NCBI GenBank assembly: GCA_007280825.1
Contig: QYQI01000069.1
Location: forward strand, 1 to 15,358
Direction of reading: 5' to 3'
DNA from: Ignavibacteriales bacterium
GTDB lineage: Bacteria; Bacteroidota; Ignavibacteria; Ignavibacteriales; Melioribacteraceae
Length of the DNA stretch: 15,358 nt
Shown: piece after piece, positions 8,262-15,088 of the stretch
Layout: each line of letters begins with the position of its first letter
How positions within the stretch are numbered: position 1 is the stretch's first letter
Notes under the pieces: generated by a model
What the model saw: only the letters and a program-made list of their open reading frames with translations
Told to the model about the DNA's origin: nothing
The model's database searches: none
Program-made: the position numbers and the translations under genes

Positions 8262-8531
8262 TTACTTTCTTATGTTCAATTCTTTAATTATGCTGCGGTA
8301 TTTTTCTATGTTTTTACTAGCTAAATAATCAAGCAGCCTTCTCCTTTTTCCAACCATCTGCATCAATCCGCGTCGCGAAGCATGATCTTTTTTATGCGCT
8401 TCGAAATGACCGGTGAGACGATTTATTTCTGCTGTTAATAATGCTATTTGGACTTCGGCAGTTCCGCTATCTTTTTCTCCTTTACCGAATTTTTTGATGA
8501 TCTCAAGTTTTTCTTCTTTTGACAAAGACAT
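8262..8531 (-). CDS. rpsO: 30S ribosomal protein S15
   Basis: S15 is a primary 16S rRNA-binding protein that folds the central domain of the 30S subunit. The 89-residue protein has the family's length and hallmarks: G-S-G-T-A-E-V-Q-I-A-L-L-like block (here D-S-G-T-A-E-V-Q), I-N-R-L-T-G-H-F (35-42), H-K-K-D-H-A-S-R-R-G-L (46-56) and K-R-R-R-L-L-D-Y-L (61-69). AAGGAGT before the ATG is a clear ribosome binding site. It is followed by pnp after 12 bases. The 82-base leader upstream can fold into a long two-part hairpin, a possible site for feedback by S15 itself. Confidence 0.98.
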   Translation of the reverse strand: MSLSKEEKLEIIKKFGKGEKDSGTAEVQIALLTAEINRLTGHFEAHKKDHASRRGLMQMVGKRRRLLDYLASKNIEKYRSIIKELNIRK

Positions 8532-8563
8532 TGTGTTACTCCTTAAGTTGATTGTTCGATAAA

Positions 8564-8602
8564 ACCCCAGAATTACTCCGCCTATGGCGGATAAACCGGG
8601 AT
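8564..8602 (-). promoter_or_regulatory. Structured rpsO leader; candidate S15 autoregulatory element or ribF terminator
   Basis: Between ribF and rpsO the minus-strand RNA can form an inner 6-bp stem (TCCGCC, loop ATA, GGCGGA; 8577-8591). An outer 7-bp stem pairs ATCCCGG (8602-8596) with CTGGGGT (8570-8564), using two G-U pairs. An internal loop separates the two. UUUUAUC follows, so it could also act as a terminator for ribF. S15 is known to repress its own mRNA in several bacteria through leader structures, often with a G-U/G-C pair motif; the top of the outer stem shows G-U beside G-C. The inner palindrome could instead be a dispersed intergenic repeat. The fold was made by eye. Confidence 0.45.
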
Positions 8603-8613
8603 CTATTAGTTAA

Positions 8614-9543
8614 TTAATTTTTTATAAATTTTTGTGCTGCTTTTTTGTCAGCTTCAATTTGATGAATCAGATCTTCCTTTGATTCAAATTTTTTCTCATT
8701 ACGAAGACGTTTTAAAAATTCTACCTTAAAATACTTTCCGTAAATATCTCTGTCGAAATTTAATATATGTACTTCGGAAACTACTTCATGTTTATTTTCG
8801 AATGTTGGTCTGTAACCAATATTCATAATTCCAAAATGAATTTCATTTTCAAGCAAACATTTTACAATGTACACACCATTCATCGGCAAAGCTTTATTTT
8901 CATCATCCGGCTGAATGTTTGCAGTTGGAAATCCGAGTAACCGACCGCGCTGCATTCCTTTAACAATTATTCCGGCTAATGTATAATTTCTTCCAATTAA
9001 TGATCCTGCTTTTTCAACATCGCCTGCAAATAGAGCATTTCTAATTTTTGTACTGCTAATAATTTCTCCATTCAACATTTCCGGAGGAACTGCAGTTACA
9101 TCAAGATTGTAAATCTTACCAACTTCCCGCAATTTCTTTTCATCTCCAAGCCGATCTTTGCCAAACTTATGATCGTGACCAATTACCATTTGTGATGAAC
9201 CGATCTTATCCACAATGTATTGTTTGATAAACTCATCGGAAGTTAATTGAGAAAATTCTTTTGTAAAGTTTATCACCATCAAATTTTCAATACCGATTTT
9301 TTCAAGAACTTCTTTCTTCTCTTCCAACGATGTTAATATTTTTAAATCAAAATCTTTTGAGATTACGGAACGAGGGTGCGGTTCAAAAGTAATTACAAAG
9401 CTTGTTCCGTTGTTCTTATTAGAAAGTTCAAGAACTTTCTCAAATATTTTAATGTGTCATTTATGTAAACCGTCAAACGAGCCGACGGTTATAACCGCTT
9501 TTTTTATTTTAACTATTTCAGAATTATCTGTATAAACTTTCAT
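8614..9543 (-). CDS. ribF: Bifunctional riboflavin kinase/FMN adenylyltransferase, interrupted by an in-frame TGA
   Basis: RibF phosphorylates riboflavin to FMN and adenylates FMN to FAD. Read from the ATG at 9543, which overlaps the truB stop as TAATG, the frame spans 310 codons including the stop, the usual RibF length. The N-terminal adenylyltransferase domain has T-V-G-S-F-D-G-L-H-K (19-28), then TGA at codon 29 where the family has the Gly of HxGH, then His30. Downstream, F-E-P-H-P-R, G-H-D-H-K-F-G (122-128) and I-S-S-T-K-I-R (162-168) are intact, and the kinase domain carries G-F-P-T-A-N (204-209). No other lesion is seen, so the stop is either a base error, a recent mutation or a read-through site. 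If real, a restart such as the TTG at 9327 would give about 237 residues with the kinase domain but without the adenylyltransferase active site. Confidence 0.9.
9457..9459 (-). other. In-frame TGA replacing the glycine codon of the RibF HxGH motif
   Basis: Codon 29 of ribF reads TGA between Lys28 (AAA) and His30 (CAC). One base change, GGA to TGA, explains it. The next base is C, a context known to favour read-through of UGA. A perfect inverted repeat with 9-base arms at 9421-9440 lies 16 bases downstream. UGA is used as a normal stop in rimP and rbfA in this window, so general recoding is not supported. Confidence 0.9.
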
Positions 9544-10271
9544 TATGCTATTTCAGGTTCAGCAATAAAATAATTTTTTGCGTATTCCTTAAATTCTTCA
9601 ATTGATAACGCATCATCAACATCAAACTCGCCAATATGTGTACGCCGTAATTCTTTTAGATAAGCTCCGCATCCAAGTTGTTCGCCAAAATCACTTGCAA
9701 GTACTCTAATATATGTTCCTTTAGAACAAGTTATTTCGAAGTAGATATCAGGAAGATCAATTTTCTCAATTTCAAATTTTGAAATAAAAACTTCACGTAA
9801 TTCACGTTCTACTTCAATTCCGCGTCTGGCTAAACGATACAATGATTTACCGTTTCTTTTAACTGCAGAATACATCGGCGGTGTTTGAAATATCTTCCCG
9901 GTGAATTTGTCACGCACCTGATAAATCTGATCATCAGTTATGCCATCAAAATTATTTTTTGTATCAAAATCTGTTTCTGTATCGAATGAGCGTGTTGTTC
10001 TTCCAAGAGTAATAATACCTTTATACGTTTTCTTAAGATTTTGAATTTCAGAAATTCTTTTTGTCATTTTTCCGGTACAAACAATCATCAATCCAGTTGC
10101 CATCGGATCAAGCGTTCCTGCGTGTCCGACTTTTTTAACACCAATTGTTTCCCTTACCCTATAGACACAATCGAACGCACTTTTTAATAATGCTTTATCA
10201 AAAAGAATAATTTCACCGTCAACAAAGTTCGGATCAATTTCAGCTATCGTGTTTTTCGTTATCGCTTTCAT
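9543..10271 (-). CDS. truB: tRNA pseudouridine-55 synthase TruB
   Basis: TruB converts uridine 55 of the tRNA T-loop to pseudouridine. The 242-residue protein has V-G-H-A-G-T-L-D-P-M-A-T-G (48-60), with Asp55 as the catalytic nucleophile, then K-T-Y-K-G (85-89), the R-T-R/D-T-E-T-D region, and C-S-K-G-T-Y-I-R (183-190). It ends soon after the L-R-R-T-H-I-G-E-F block, so the C-terminal PUA domain is missing, as in other short TruB proteins of the Bacteroidota group. One oddity: the segment usually D-K-P-x-G-x-T-S is D-K-A-L-L-K-S-A here (25-32). The ATG lies inside rbfA (32-base overlap) in another frame, and no nearer start fits the domain. The stop overlaps the ribF start, which suggests translational coupling. 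Confidence 0.93.
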   Translation of the reverse strand: MKAITKNTIAEIDPNFVDGEIILFDKALLKSAFDCVYRVRETIGVKKVGHAGTLDPMATGLMIVCTGKMTKRISEIQNLKKTYKGIITLGRTTRSFDTETDFDTKNNFDGITDDQIYQVRDKFTGKIFQTPPMYSAVKRNGKSLYRLARRGIEVERELREVFISKFEIEKIDLPDIYFEITCSKGTYIRVLASDFGEQLGCGAYLKELRRTHIGEFDVDDALSIEEFKEYAKNYFIAEPEIA

Positions 10272-10599
10272 GAATTTTCTTAAATAAATTTTCCATTTTT
10301 TCTACGTAGTCTAAAGTATCATCAATAAAAAAATGAAGTTCAGGAACAAATCTAACTTGAATCCTTCCTGCTAATTGCGATCTAATCATTCCTTTTATTT
10401 CATTTACTTTTTCCAGAACTAAAGCACGTTTTTCTTTATCGTAAACTGATAAATAAACTTTTGTGTGTTTCAAATCCGGACTCATCTTCACGTTCGTAAC
10501 AGTGATCATTCCGAAATTTGGATCCTGAACCTTGTGAAGAAAGATCAAACTCAGTTCTTCTTTAATCAAACTTGAAACTTTATCTATTCTGTGAGTCAT
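10240..10599 (-). CDS. rbfA: 30S ribosome-binding factor A
   Basis: RbfA is a KH-fold assembly factor that binds the 30S subunit and helps mature the 5' end of 16S rRNA; it is also important for growth in the cold. The 119-residue protein matches the family along its whole length: R-I-D-K-V-S-S-L-I-K-E-E-L (4-16), the K-V-Q-D-P-N-F-G-M-I-T-V-T region (23-35), V-K-M-S-P-D-L-K-H-T-K-V-Y (37-49), and V-P-E-L-H-F-F-I-D-D-T (85-95). Its ATG overlaps the infB stop as TAATG, and its own TGA stop lies inside truB. Its use of TGA as terminator at the normal length argues against UGA being a sense codon in this genome. Confidence 0.96.
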   Translation of the reverse strand: MTHRIDKVSSLIKEELSLIFLHKVQDPNFGMITVTNVKMSPDLKHTKVYLSVYDKEKRALVLEKVNEIKGMIRSQLAGRIQVRFVPELHFFIDDTLDYVEKMENLFKKIHESDNEKHDS

Positions 10600-13223
10600 T
10601 ACACTAATTTCTTTTTTGTTTCGATCATTTTAAAAGCTTCGACAATATCGCCAACTTTAATATCATTAAAGTTTGCAATGCTGAGACCGCATTCATAACC
10701 TTTTTCAACTTCACGTACATCATCTTTAAATCTTCTTAATGAACTGATCTCGCCTTCGTAAACAGCAATTCCTTCTCTGAACAACCGTACTTTATTACCT
10801 CTAGTAATTTTACCATCTTGAACAGAACATCCGGCAATTGTTCCAGCTTTAGGAACTTTGAAAATATCTCGAACTTCAAGAGTAGCAACAACTTCTTCGG
10901 AAACAACTGGAGATAGTAATCCTTCAAGAGCAGATTTCACTTCGTTGATTGCATCATAAATAACGTTGTAGAGACGAATATCTACTTTTTCAGCTTCAGC
11001 AAGTTTTCTTGCATTTGTATTTGGGCGTACGTGGAATCCTACAATAATAGCACCGGATGCTGCAGCCAAAAGAACATCGCCTTCTGAAATTGCACCAACA
11101 CCTTTGTGAATAACACGAACCGAAACTTCTTGATTTGATAATTTCATTAATGAATCTGATAATGCCTCAATAGAACCATCCACATCGCCTTTAACGATTA
11201 CCGGAAGTTCTTTGAATCCACCGTGACTAATTTGACTTGCAATTTCGTCAAGAGTAATATGATGTACTTGACGATGATCTTGTTCGCGTTTCAACTGCAT
11301 TCGTTTCAAACTAATTTCGCGCGCTTCTCTTTCAGATTCTGCAACTGTAAAATTATCGCCGGCTTGAGGTGCAGATTCAAAACCAAGCACAAGTACAGGT
11401 GTTGATGGTCCGGCTTCAAAAACTTTTTTGTTTCGTTCATCAAACATTGCTCGCACACGTCCGTGAACAACACCAGCAATGAACGGATCGCCAATTTTCA
11501 CTATACCTTTTTGAACAAGGACAGTGGCAGTAATGCCTTTTCCTTTATCGAGCTGAGATTCTATGATTGTACCGCGTCCCAACCGTGCCGGGTTTGCTTT
11601 TAATTCCAGCAATTCTGCTTCAAGAGCAATTTTTTCTAAAAGAAGGTCAACATTTTTTCCGGATTTGGCAGAGATTTCAACACACTGATATTTTCCGCCC
11701 CATTCCTCAACTAAAACATTTCTATCAGCAAGCTGTTGTTTGATCTTTTCTATGTTGGAATTCGGTTTATCTATTTTATTGATAGCAATTATTATTGGAA
11801 CATTTGCCGCTTGAGCGTGATTGATCGCTTCGACAGTTTGAGGCATCACTGCATCATCTGCGGCTACGACCAAAACTACAATATCTGTAACTCTTGCACC
11901 GCGTGCACGCATAGCAGTAAATGCTTCGTGACCAGGAGTATCGAGAAATGAAATTTGTTTGCCGTCTTCGGTGATTACTTTGTAAGCACCTATGTGCTGA
12001 GTTATTCCGCCGGCTTCACCAGCAACTACGTTGGCTCTGCGGATGTAATCCAGTAAAGATGTTTTACCGTGATCAACGTGACCCATAATTGTAACAACGG
12101 GCGGACGGGGCTTGAGCGACTCAATAGTATCCGGAACATCTGCATCAATATCAGCTTGATATGCAGCTTGAAGTTCAATTTCAAATCCAAATTCATCAGC
12201 AACAAGTGTAATTGTTTCAACATCAAGCCGTTGATTAATAGAAACCATCAATCCAAGTGAAATACATTTTGAAATTACATCGCTTACTGAAACACTCATA
12301 AGATTTGCAAGTTCGTTAACAGCAATGTATTCCGTTACTGAAATTTTTGTTTTGTCTAATTCTTTCTGCTGAAGAATCTGATCTTGAATATCCTGTTTCT
12401 CTTTTCTTTTTCTTTTACGGATTGATGCTCTATCTCCAACTGCAGATTCATCCATGCTTAGCAATGTTCTTTTAATTGCATCTTCAACTTCACGTTTATC
12501 AATTTCCAGACGTTTTATTTTTCTTTTCTTCTTAGCAACTGTAACTTCCTCGGGACCTTCACCGGGTCCGGCTGCTTTTTTCTTGGACTTTAGAACTTTC
12601 TTTTTCTTCTTACTTTTCTTGTCGGCATCTTTATCTCCCGCAGCAACTTCTGATGGTTTAGCCTGAGGAGCTGTTGAAACTGTTTCCGGTTTTTCTCTCC
12701 GCTCCTTCAGATCCATCTTGCCAACAATAGTTAATCCTTTCCTTCTTCCTTCAATAGCAATTTCAGTTTCTGTTTTATAAGATTTTGATTCTTCAGAAAC
12801 TTCTTCAATTTTTTCATCAGCCGGCTCAGCTTCAATAACGGATTCTGTAATTTCAGCGGCTAGAACAGTTGCTGCCGGTTCTGTAACAGTATCTTTTCCT
12901 TTGAATAGATCACTTTCTTTTTCTCCGGTCTGTTTTTTCCCAGCAGTTTTCTTTGATGATTCTAAAGCAGCTTCCGCTTCATCGTGATCACTTCTCTTTT
13001 TCTGAAAATCCGAAATTTTCTTATAATGCTTTTCAGCTTTCTCAATATCCTTTTTGAAAAATGACTTTATATCAGCCACCATTTCATCGGTCAACAGAGC
13101 CATATGAGATTTTACTTCGTAACCATTCTTTTGTAAAAACTCAACTAAAGTTTCAGTAGCAAGATTATGCTCAGTAGCAAATTTGTATAGTCGTAATTTT
13201 TTGTCTTTTACTGTTTCCGGCAT
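10599..13223 (-). CDS. infB: Translation initiation factor IF-2
   Basis: IF2 is the GTPase that delivers initiator fMet-tRNA to the 30S subunit and promotes subunit joining. The 874-residue protein starts with an IF2-N helical module (about 8-55). A long, charged and probably disordered linker follows (about 60-290), with Lys-rich runs near 202-216 and 231-238. A second IF2-N-like module lies at about 294-355. The GTPase motifs are complete: G-H-V-D-H-G-K-T (381-388), D-T-P-G-H (428-432), N-K-I-D (482-485) and S-A-K (518-520). Domains II, III and the fMet-tRNA-binding domain IV (about 785-870) follow. It starts 29 bases after the nusA stop and its own stop overlaps the rbfA ATG. No strong Shine-Dalgarno sequence is seen ahead of the ATG. 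Confidence 0.98.
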   Translation of the reverse strand: MPETVKDKKLRLYKFATEHNLATETLVEFLQKNGYEVKSHMALLTDEMVADIKSFFKKDIEKAEKHYKKISDFQKKRSDHDEAEAALESSKKTAGKKQTGEKESDLFKGKDTVTEPAATVLAAEITESVIEAEPADEKIEEVSEESKSYKTETEIAIEGRRKGLTIVGKMDLKERREKPETVSTAPQAKPSEVAAGDKDADKKSKKKKKVLKSKKKAAGPGEGPEEVTVAKKKRKIKRLEIDKREVEDAIKRTLLSMDESAVGDRASIRKRKRKEKQDIQDQILQQKELDKTKISVTEYIAVNELANLMSVSVSDVISKCISLGLMVSINQRLDVETITLVADEFGFEIELQAAYQADIDADVPDTIESLKPRPPVVTIMGHVDHGKTSLLDYIRRANVVAGEAGGITQHIGAYKVITEDGKQISFLDTPGHEAFTAMRARGARVTDIVVLVVAADDAVMPQTVEAINHAQAANVPIIIAINKIDKPNSNIEKIKQQLADRNVLVEEWGGKYQCVEISAKSGKNVDLLLEKIALEAELLELKANPARLGRGTIIESQLDKGKGITATVLVQKGIVKIGDPFIAGVVHGRVRAMFDERNKKVFEAGPSTPVLVLGFESAPQAGDNFTVAESEREAREISLKRMQLKREQDHRQVHHITLDEIASQISHGGFKELPVIVKGDVDGSIEALSDSLMKLSNQEVSVRVIHKGVGAISEGDVLLAAASGAIIVGFHVRPNTNARKLAEAEKVDIRLYNVIYDAINEVKSALEGLLSPVVSEEVVATLEVRDIFKVPKAGTIAGCSVQDGKITRGNKVRLFREGIAVYEGEISSLRRFKDDVREVEKGYECGLSIANFNDIKVGDIVEAFKMIETKKKLV

Positions 13224-13252
13224 TTTGTAATTACCTGTATTTATGCAATTGG

Positions 13253-14500
13253 TTATTCTTCTTCTTCAAATTGATTTTCAAGAATTTCAATTATTTGTTT
13301 GGCTTTTTCTTCATCAACGCCTTCGATTTCTTTTAACTTATCAATACCGGCTCCAAGAACTTCAAGCGCAGTATCTAATCTGTTATTAATCAAAAGATCA
13401 ACTACTTCAGATCCTAACTCTTCTCTTAATTCAACAAGTTCTATATCTTCATCATATTCTTCAAATGGTTTTTCTAGTCTGATAACTTCGATCTCATAAC
13501 CGCTGAGTTTAATTGCAAGCCGGATATTAACACCGTTACGGCCTACAATTAATGATACTTGATCGCTATCGGCAGTAACAATGCTCTTTTTAGTTTCTTC
13601 ATCAACTTCGATTTGCTTTAGCTTAGCCGGTGCAAGACATCTTTGAATAAATACAATCGAGTCTTCGGTGTAATTAATAACATCAATATTCTCATTGTTC
13701 AATTCACGTACGATTGCATGAATACGAACACCTTTCATACCGACGCAAGCCCCAACGGCATCTATGCGGGCATCATTCGATTCAACAGCAATTTTTGCTC
13801 TTTCGCCGGGTTCACGTGCAATTCCTTTTATCTCTATTACTCCGTCATAGATTTCGGGGATTTCAATTTCAAATAATCTTCTTAAGAAAAGATTATCTCC
13901 GCGTGATATTACAATAAGCGGTCCGTTCGGAGTTTTTCTAACATCCTTAATGACTGCGCGGATTGTATCACCTTTTCTGTATTTCTCTCTTGGTATTTGT
14001 TCGTTACGCGGAAGAATAAGTTCATTCTTATTGTGATTGATAAGTACATCATTTCTTCTAACTTGATAAATATCGCCAACAACGATCTCGCCGAGCATTT
14101 CGCTGTATTCATTATAAACTAATTCTTTTTCGATCTCTCGGATCTTTTGGTTTAAACTTTGGCGTGCTAGATTAATCAATCTTCTTCCAAATTCTTTTAG
14201 CTCGATCTTTTCTACAAAGTCTTCCCCGACTTCAAGATTGTCTGCATTCCCTTTTTCGTTAACTTCATTAATGCTGATTTCGAGACCTGGATCGTTAACT
14301 GTTTCAACAATTGTTCTTTCAAGAAATATTTCTATATCGCCCTTATCCATATTCACAACCACATCATACTTAACTTCCAGTCCGTATTTTTTCTTAACCA
14401 TAATTCCGAAAATTTCTTCTATGATTCCTGCAAGAACATCTTTGTCGAGACTTTTCTCTCGAACCATCTGAGCAAAGGATTCTACTATCTCGGTGTTCAT
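13253..14500 (-). CDS. nusA: Transcription termination/antitermination protein NusA
   Basis: NusA binds RNA polymerase and nascent RNA and modulates pausing, termination and antitermination. The 415-residue protein has the standard order: N-terminal polymerase-binding domain (about 1-125), S1 domain (about 133-200), and two KH domains. KH1 lies around 228-290 with G-A-C-V-G-M-K-G-V-R, and KH2 around 300-345 with L-I-V-G-R-N-G-V-N-I-R-L-A. A helix-hairpin-helix-like tail (about 355-410) with an acidic end follows; the long C-terminal acidic repeats of E. coli NusA are absent. An AGAGGAGT ribosome binding site (14506-14513) lies 5 bases before the ATG, the strongest in the operon. It follows rimP after 17 bases, the conserved rimP-nusA-infB order. 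Confidence 0.97.
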   Translation of the reverse strand: MNTEIVESFAQMVREKSLDKDVLAGIIEEIFGIMVKKKYGLEVKYDVVVNMDKGDIEIFLERTIVETVNDPGLEISINEVNEKGNADNLEVGEDFVEKIELKEFGRRLINLARQSLNQKIREIEKELVYNEYSEMLGEIVVGDIYQVRRNDVLINHNKNELILPRNEQIPREKYRKGDTIRAVIKDVRKTPNGPLIVISRGDNLFLRRLFEIEIPEIYDGVIEIKGIAREPGERAKIAVESNDARIDAVGACVGMKGVRIHAIVRELNNENIDVINYTEDSIVFIQRCLAPAKLKQIEVDEETKKSIVTADSDQVSLIVGRNGVNIRLAIKLSGYEIEVIRLEKPFEEYDEDIELVELREELGSEVVDLLINNRLDTALEVLGAGIDKLKEIEGVDEEKAKQIIEILENQFEEEE

Positions 14501-14517
14501 TTATTACTCCTCTGTGA

Positions 14518-14964
14518 TCAAAAACTAATTAATACTTTTGCTATGATAATTTTATTAAAATTTATTTTATACTCTAAGTTTTTTTCAGTGAAGAAAAGAT
14601 ATTCACCTTCTATACGGATTAATTTTGCATTCAACTTTTTGATTTCTTCGGCTTCTTTGAATTCCATTTCAAATTTTCTGTTGATGTGCTTACCGTACTG
14701 AACTAAAAATTTAAGCGGTCTTTCAACACCCGGAGAAGAAACATCCAGTCTATAATGAGAATCAATCAGTTTTTCAGATTCGATAATTTCATTCAATATT
14801 CGACTGGCATTAGCACAGTCAACAGTAGTGATTCCTTTTTCGTTATCTATATATACTTCGATAATACGAAGGTGGTTATCGCCTCTCATGACTAAATCTA
14901 TAAGAACAAAGCCTTGAGCACTTACTATTTCTTCGAATCTGTTGAAAATTTGCTGTTTTTCCAT
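14518..14964 (-). CDS. rimP: Ribosome maturation factor RimP
   Basis: RimP is needed for 30S subunit maturation. From the ATG at 14964 the protein has 148 residues, the family's usual size. It shows the N-terminal helix and V-L-I-D-L-V block, the R-I-I-E-V-Y-I-D motif, T-T-V-D-C-A-N-A-S-R, and the hallmark Y-R-L-D-V-S-S-P-G-V-E-R-P-L that links the two domains. An upstream in-frame ATG at 15039 would add 25 residues encoded by the leader hairpin and the promoter region, so I reject that start. The stop is TGA. rimP is the first gene of the rimP-nusA-infB unit and has its own candidate promoter just upstream. No good Shine-Dalgarno sequence precedes the ATG. Confidence 0.95.
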   Translation of the reverse strand: MEKQQIFNRFEEIVSAQGFVLIDLVMRGDNHLRIIEVYIDNEKGITTVDCANASRILNEIIESEKLIDSHYRLDVSSPGVERPLKFLVQYGKHINRKFEMEFKEAEEIKKLNAKLIRIEGEYLFFTEKNLEYKINFNKIIIAKVLISF

Positions 14965-14975
14965 ATTACACAAAT

Positions 14976-14997
14976 AAAAATCGCCCTCGAGGGGCGA
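14976..14997 (-). promoter_or_regulatory. GC-rich hairpin followed by a U tract in the rimP leader
   Basis: On the minus strand TCGCCC (14997-14992) and GGGCGA (14986-14981) form a 6-bp stem around a 5-base loop, followed at once by TTTTT. It looks like an intrinsic terminator, yet it ends only about 12 bases before the rimP ATG. With the candidate promoter at 15009-15040 it would sit at the very 5' end of the transcript. It may stop read-through from hemW, protect the 5' end, or regulate rimP. Confidence 0.55.
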
Positions 14998-15008
14998 AAT
15001 AGACAATG

Positions 15009-15040
15009 CAAAGGTAAAAAGATTAGCTTGAAATAGCAAA
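15009..15040 (-). promoter_or_regulatory. Candidate Bacteroidota-type promoter for the rimP-nusA-infB operon
   Basis: On the minus strand TTTG (15040-15037) and TACCTTTG (15016-15009) are separated by 20 bases. This matches the TTTG/TAnnTTTG promoter of the Bacteroidota primary sigma factor with both elements complete and near-usual spacing. Transcription should begin a few bases downstream, around 15001-15005. The position, between the hemW stop and rimP, fits an operon promoter. No transcript evidence is available. Confidence 0.6.
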
Positions 15041-15048
15041 AAAGAATT

Positions 15049-15074
15049 ATGATTTACAATTTATGATTTATGAG
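15049..15074. repeat. Short heptamer tandem repeat upstream of the rimP promoter
   Basis: The plus strand reads ATGATTT, ACAATTT, ATGATTT, ATGAG, about 3.7 copies of a 7-base unit with one degenerate copy. It also contains two exact TTATGATTTA copies 14 bases apart. It lies between the hemW stop and the -33 element of the candidate promoter. It could be neutral AT-rich intergenic sequence, an UP-like element or a protein-binding site. Confidence 0.5.
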
Positions 15075-15088
15075 CACTATATAATTAT

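Noticed and set aside
8577..8591. Start of a CRISPR or mobile-element terminal repeat
   Set aside because: Only a single palindrome is present, with no second copy in the window, no transposase and no target duplication.
9457..9459. UGA as a glycine codon across the genome (as in Gracilibacteria/SR1)
   Set aside because: rimP and rbfA both end in TGA at their normal family lengths, and other genes carry ordinary GGA/GGT glycine codons with no internal TGA.
9421..9459. Selenocysteine insertion in RibF, with the downstream hairpin as SECIS
   Set aside because: The position is an invariant glycine in an adenylyltransferase motif, where selenocysteine has no known use. The inverted repeat has an AA/TT centre without a recognisable SECIS loop.
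12454..12666. Plus-strand open frames such as 12454-12666, 13643-13876 and 2182-2532
   Set aside because: They lie opposite well-recognised minus-strand genes, mirror their composition (for example Ser/Phe-rich opposite Lys/Glu-rich linker) and match no family.
14965..15039. Longer RimP N-terminus starting at 15039
   Set aside because: The extra 25 residues come from the promoter and hairpin region and do not resemble RimP; the ATG at 14964 gives the family's usual start.
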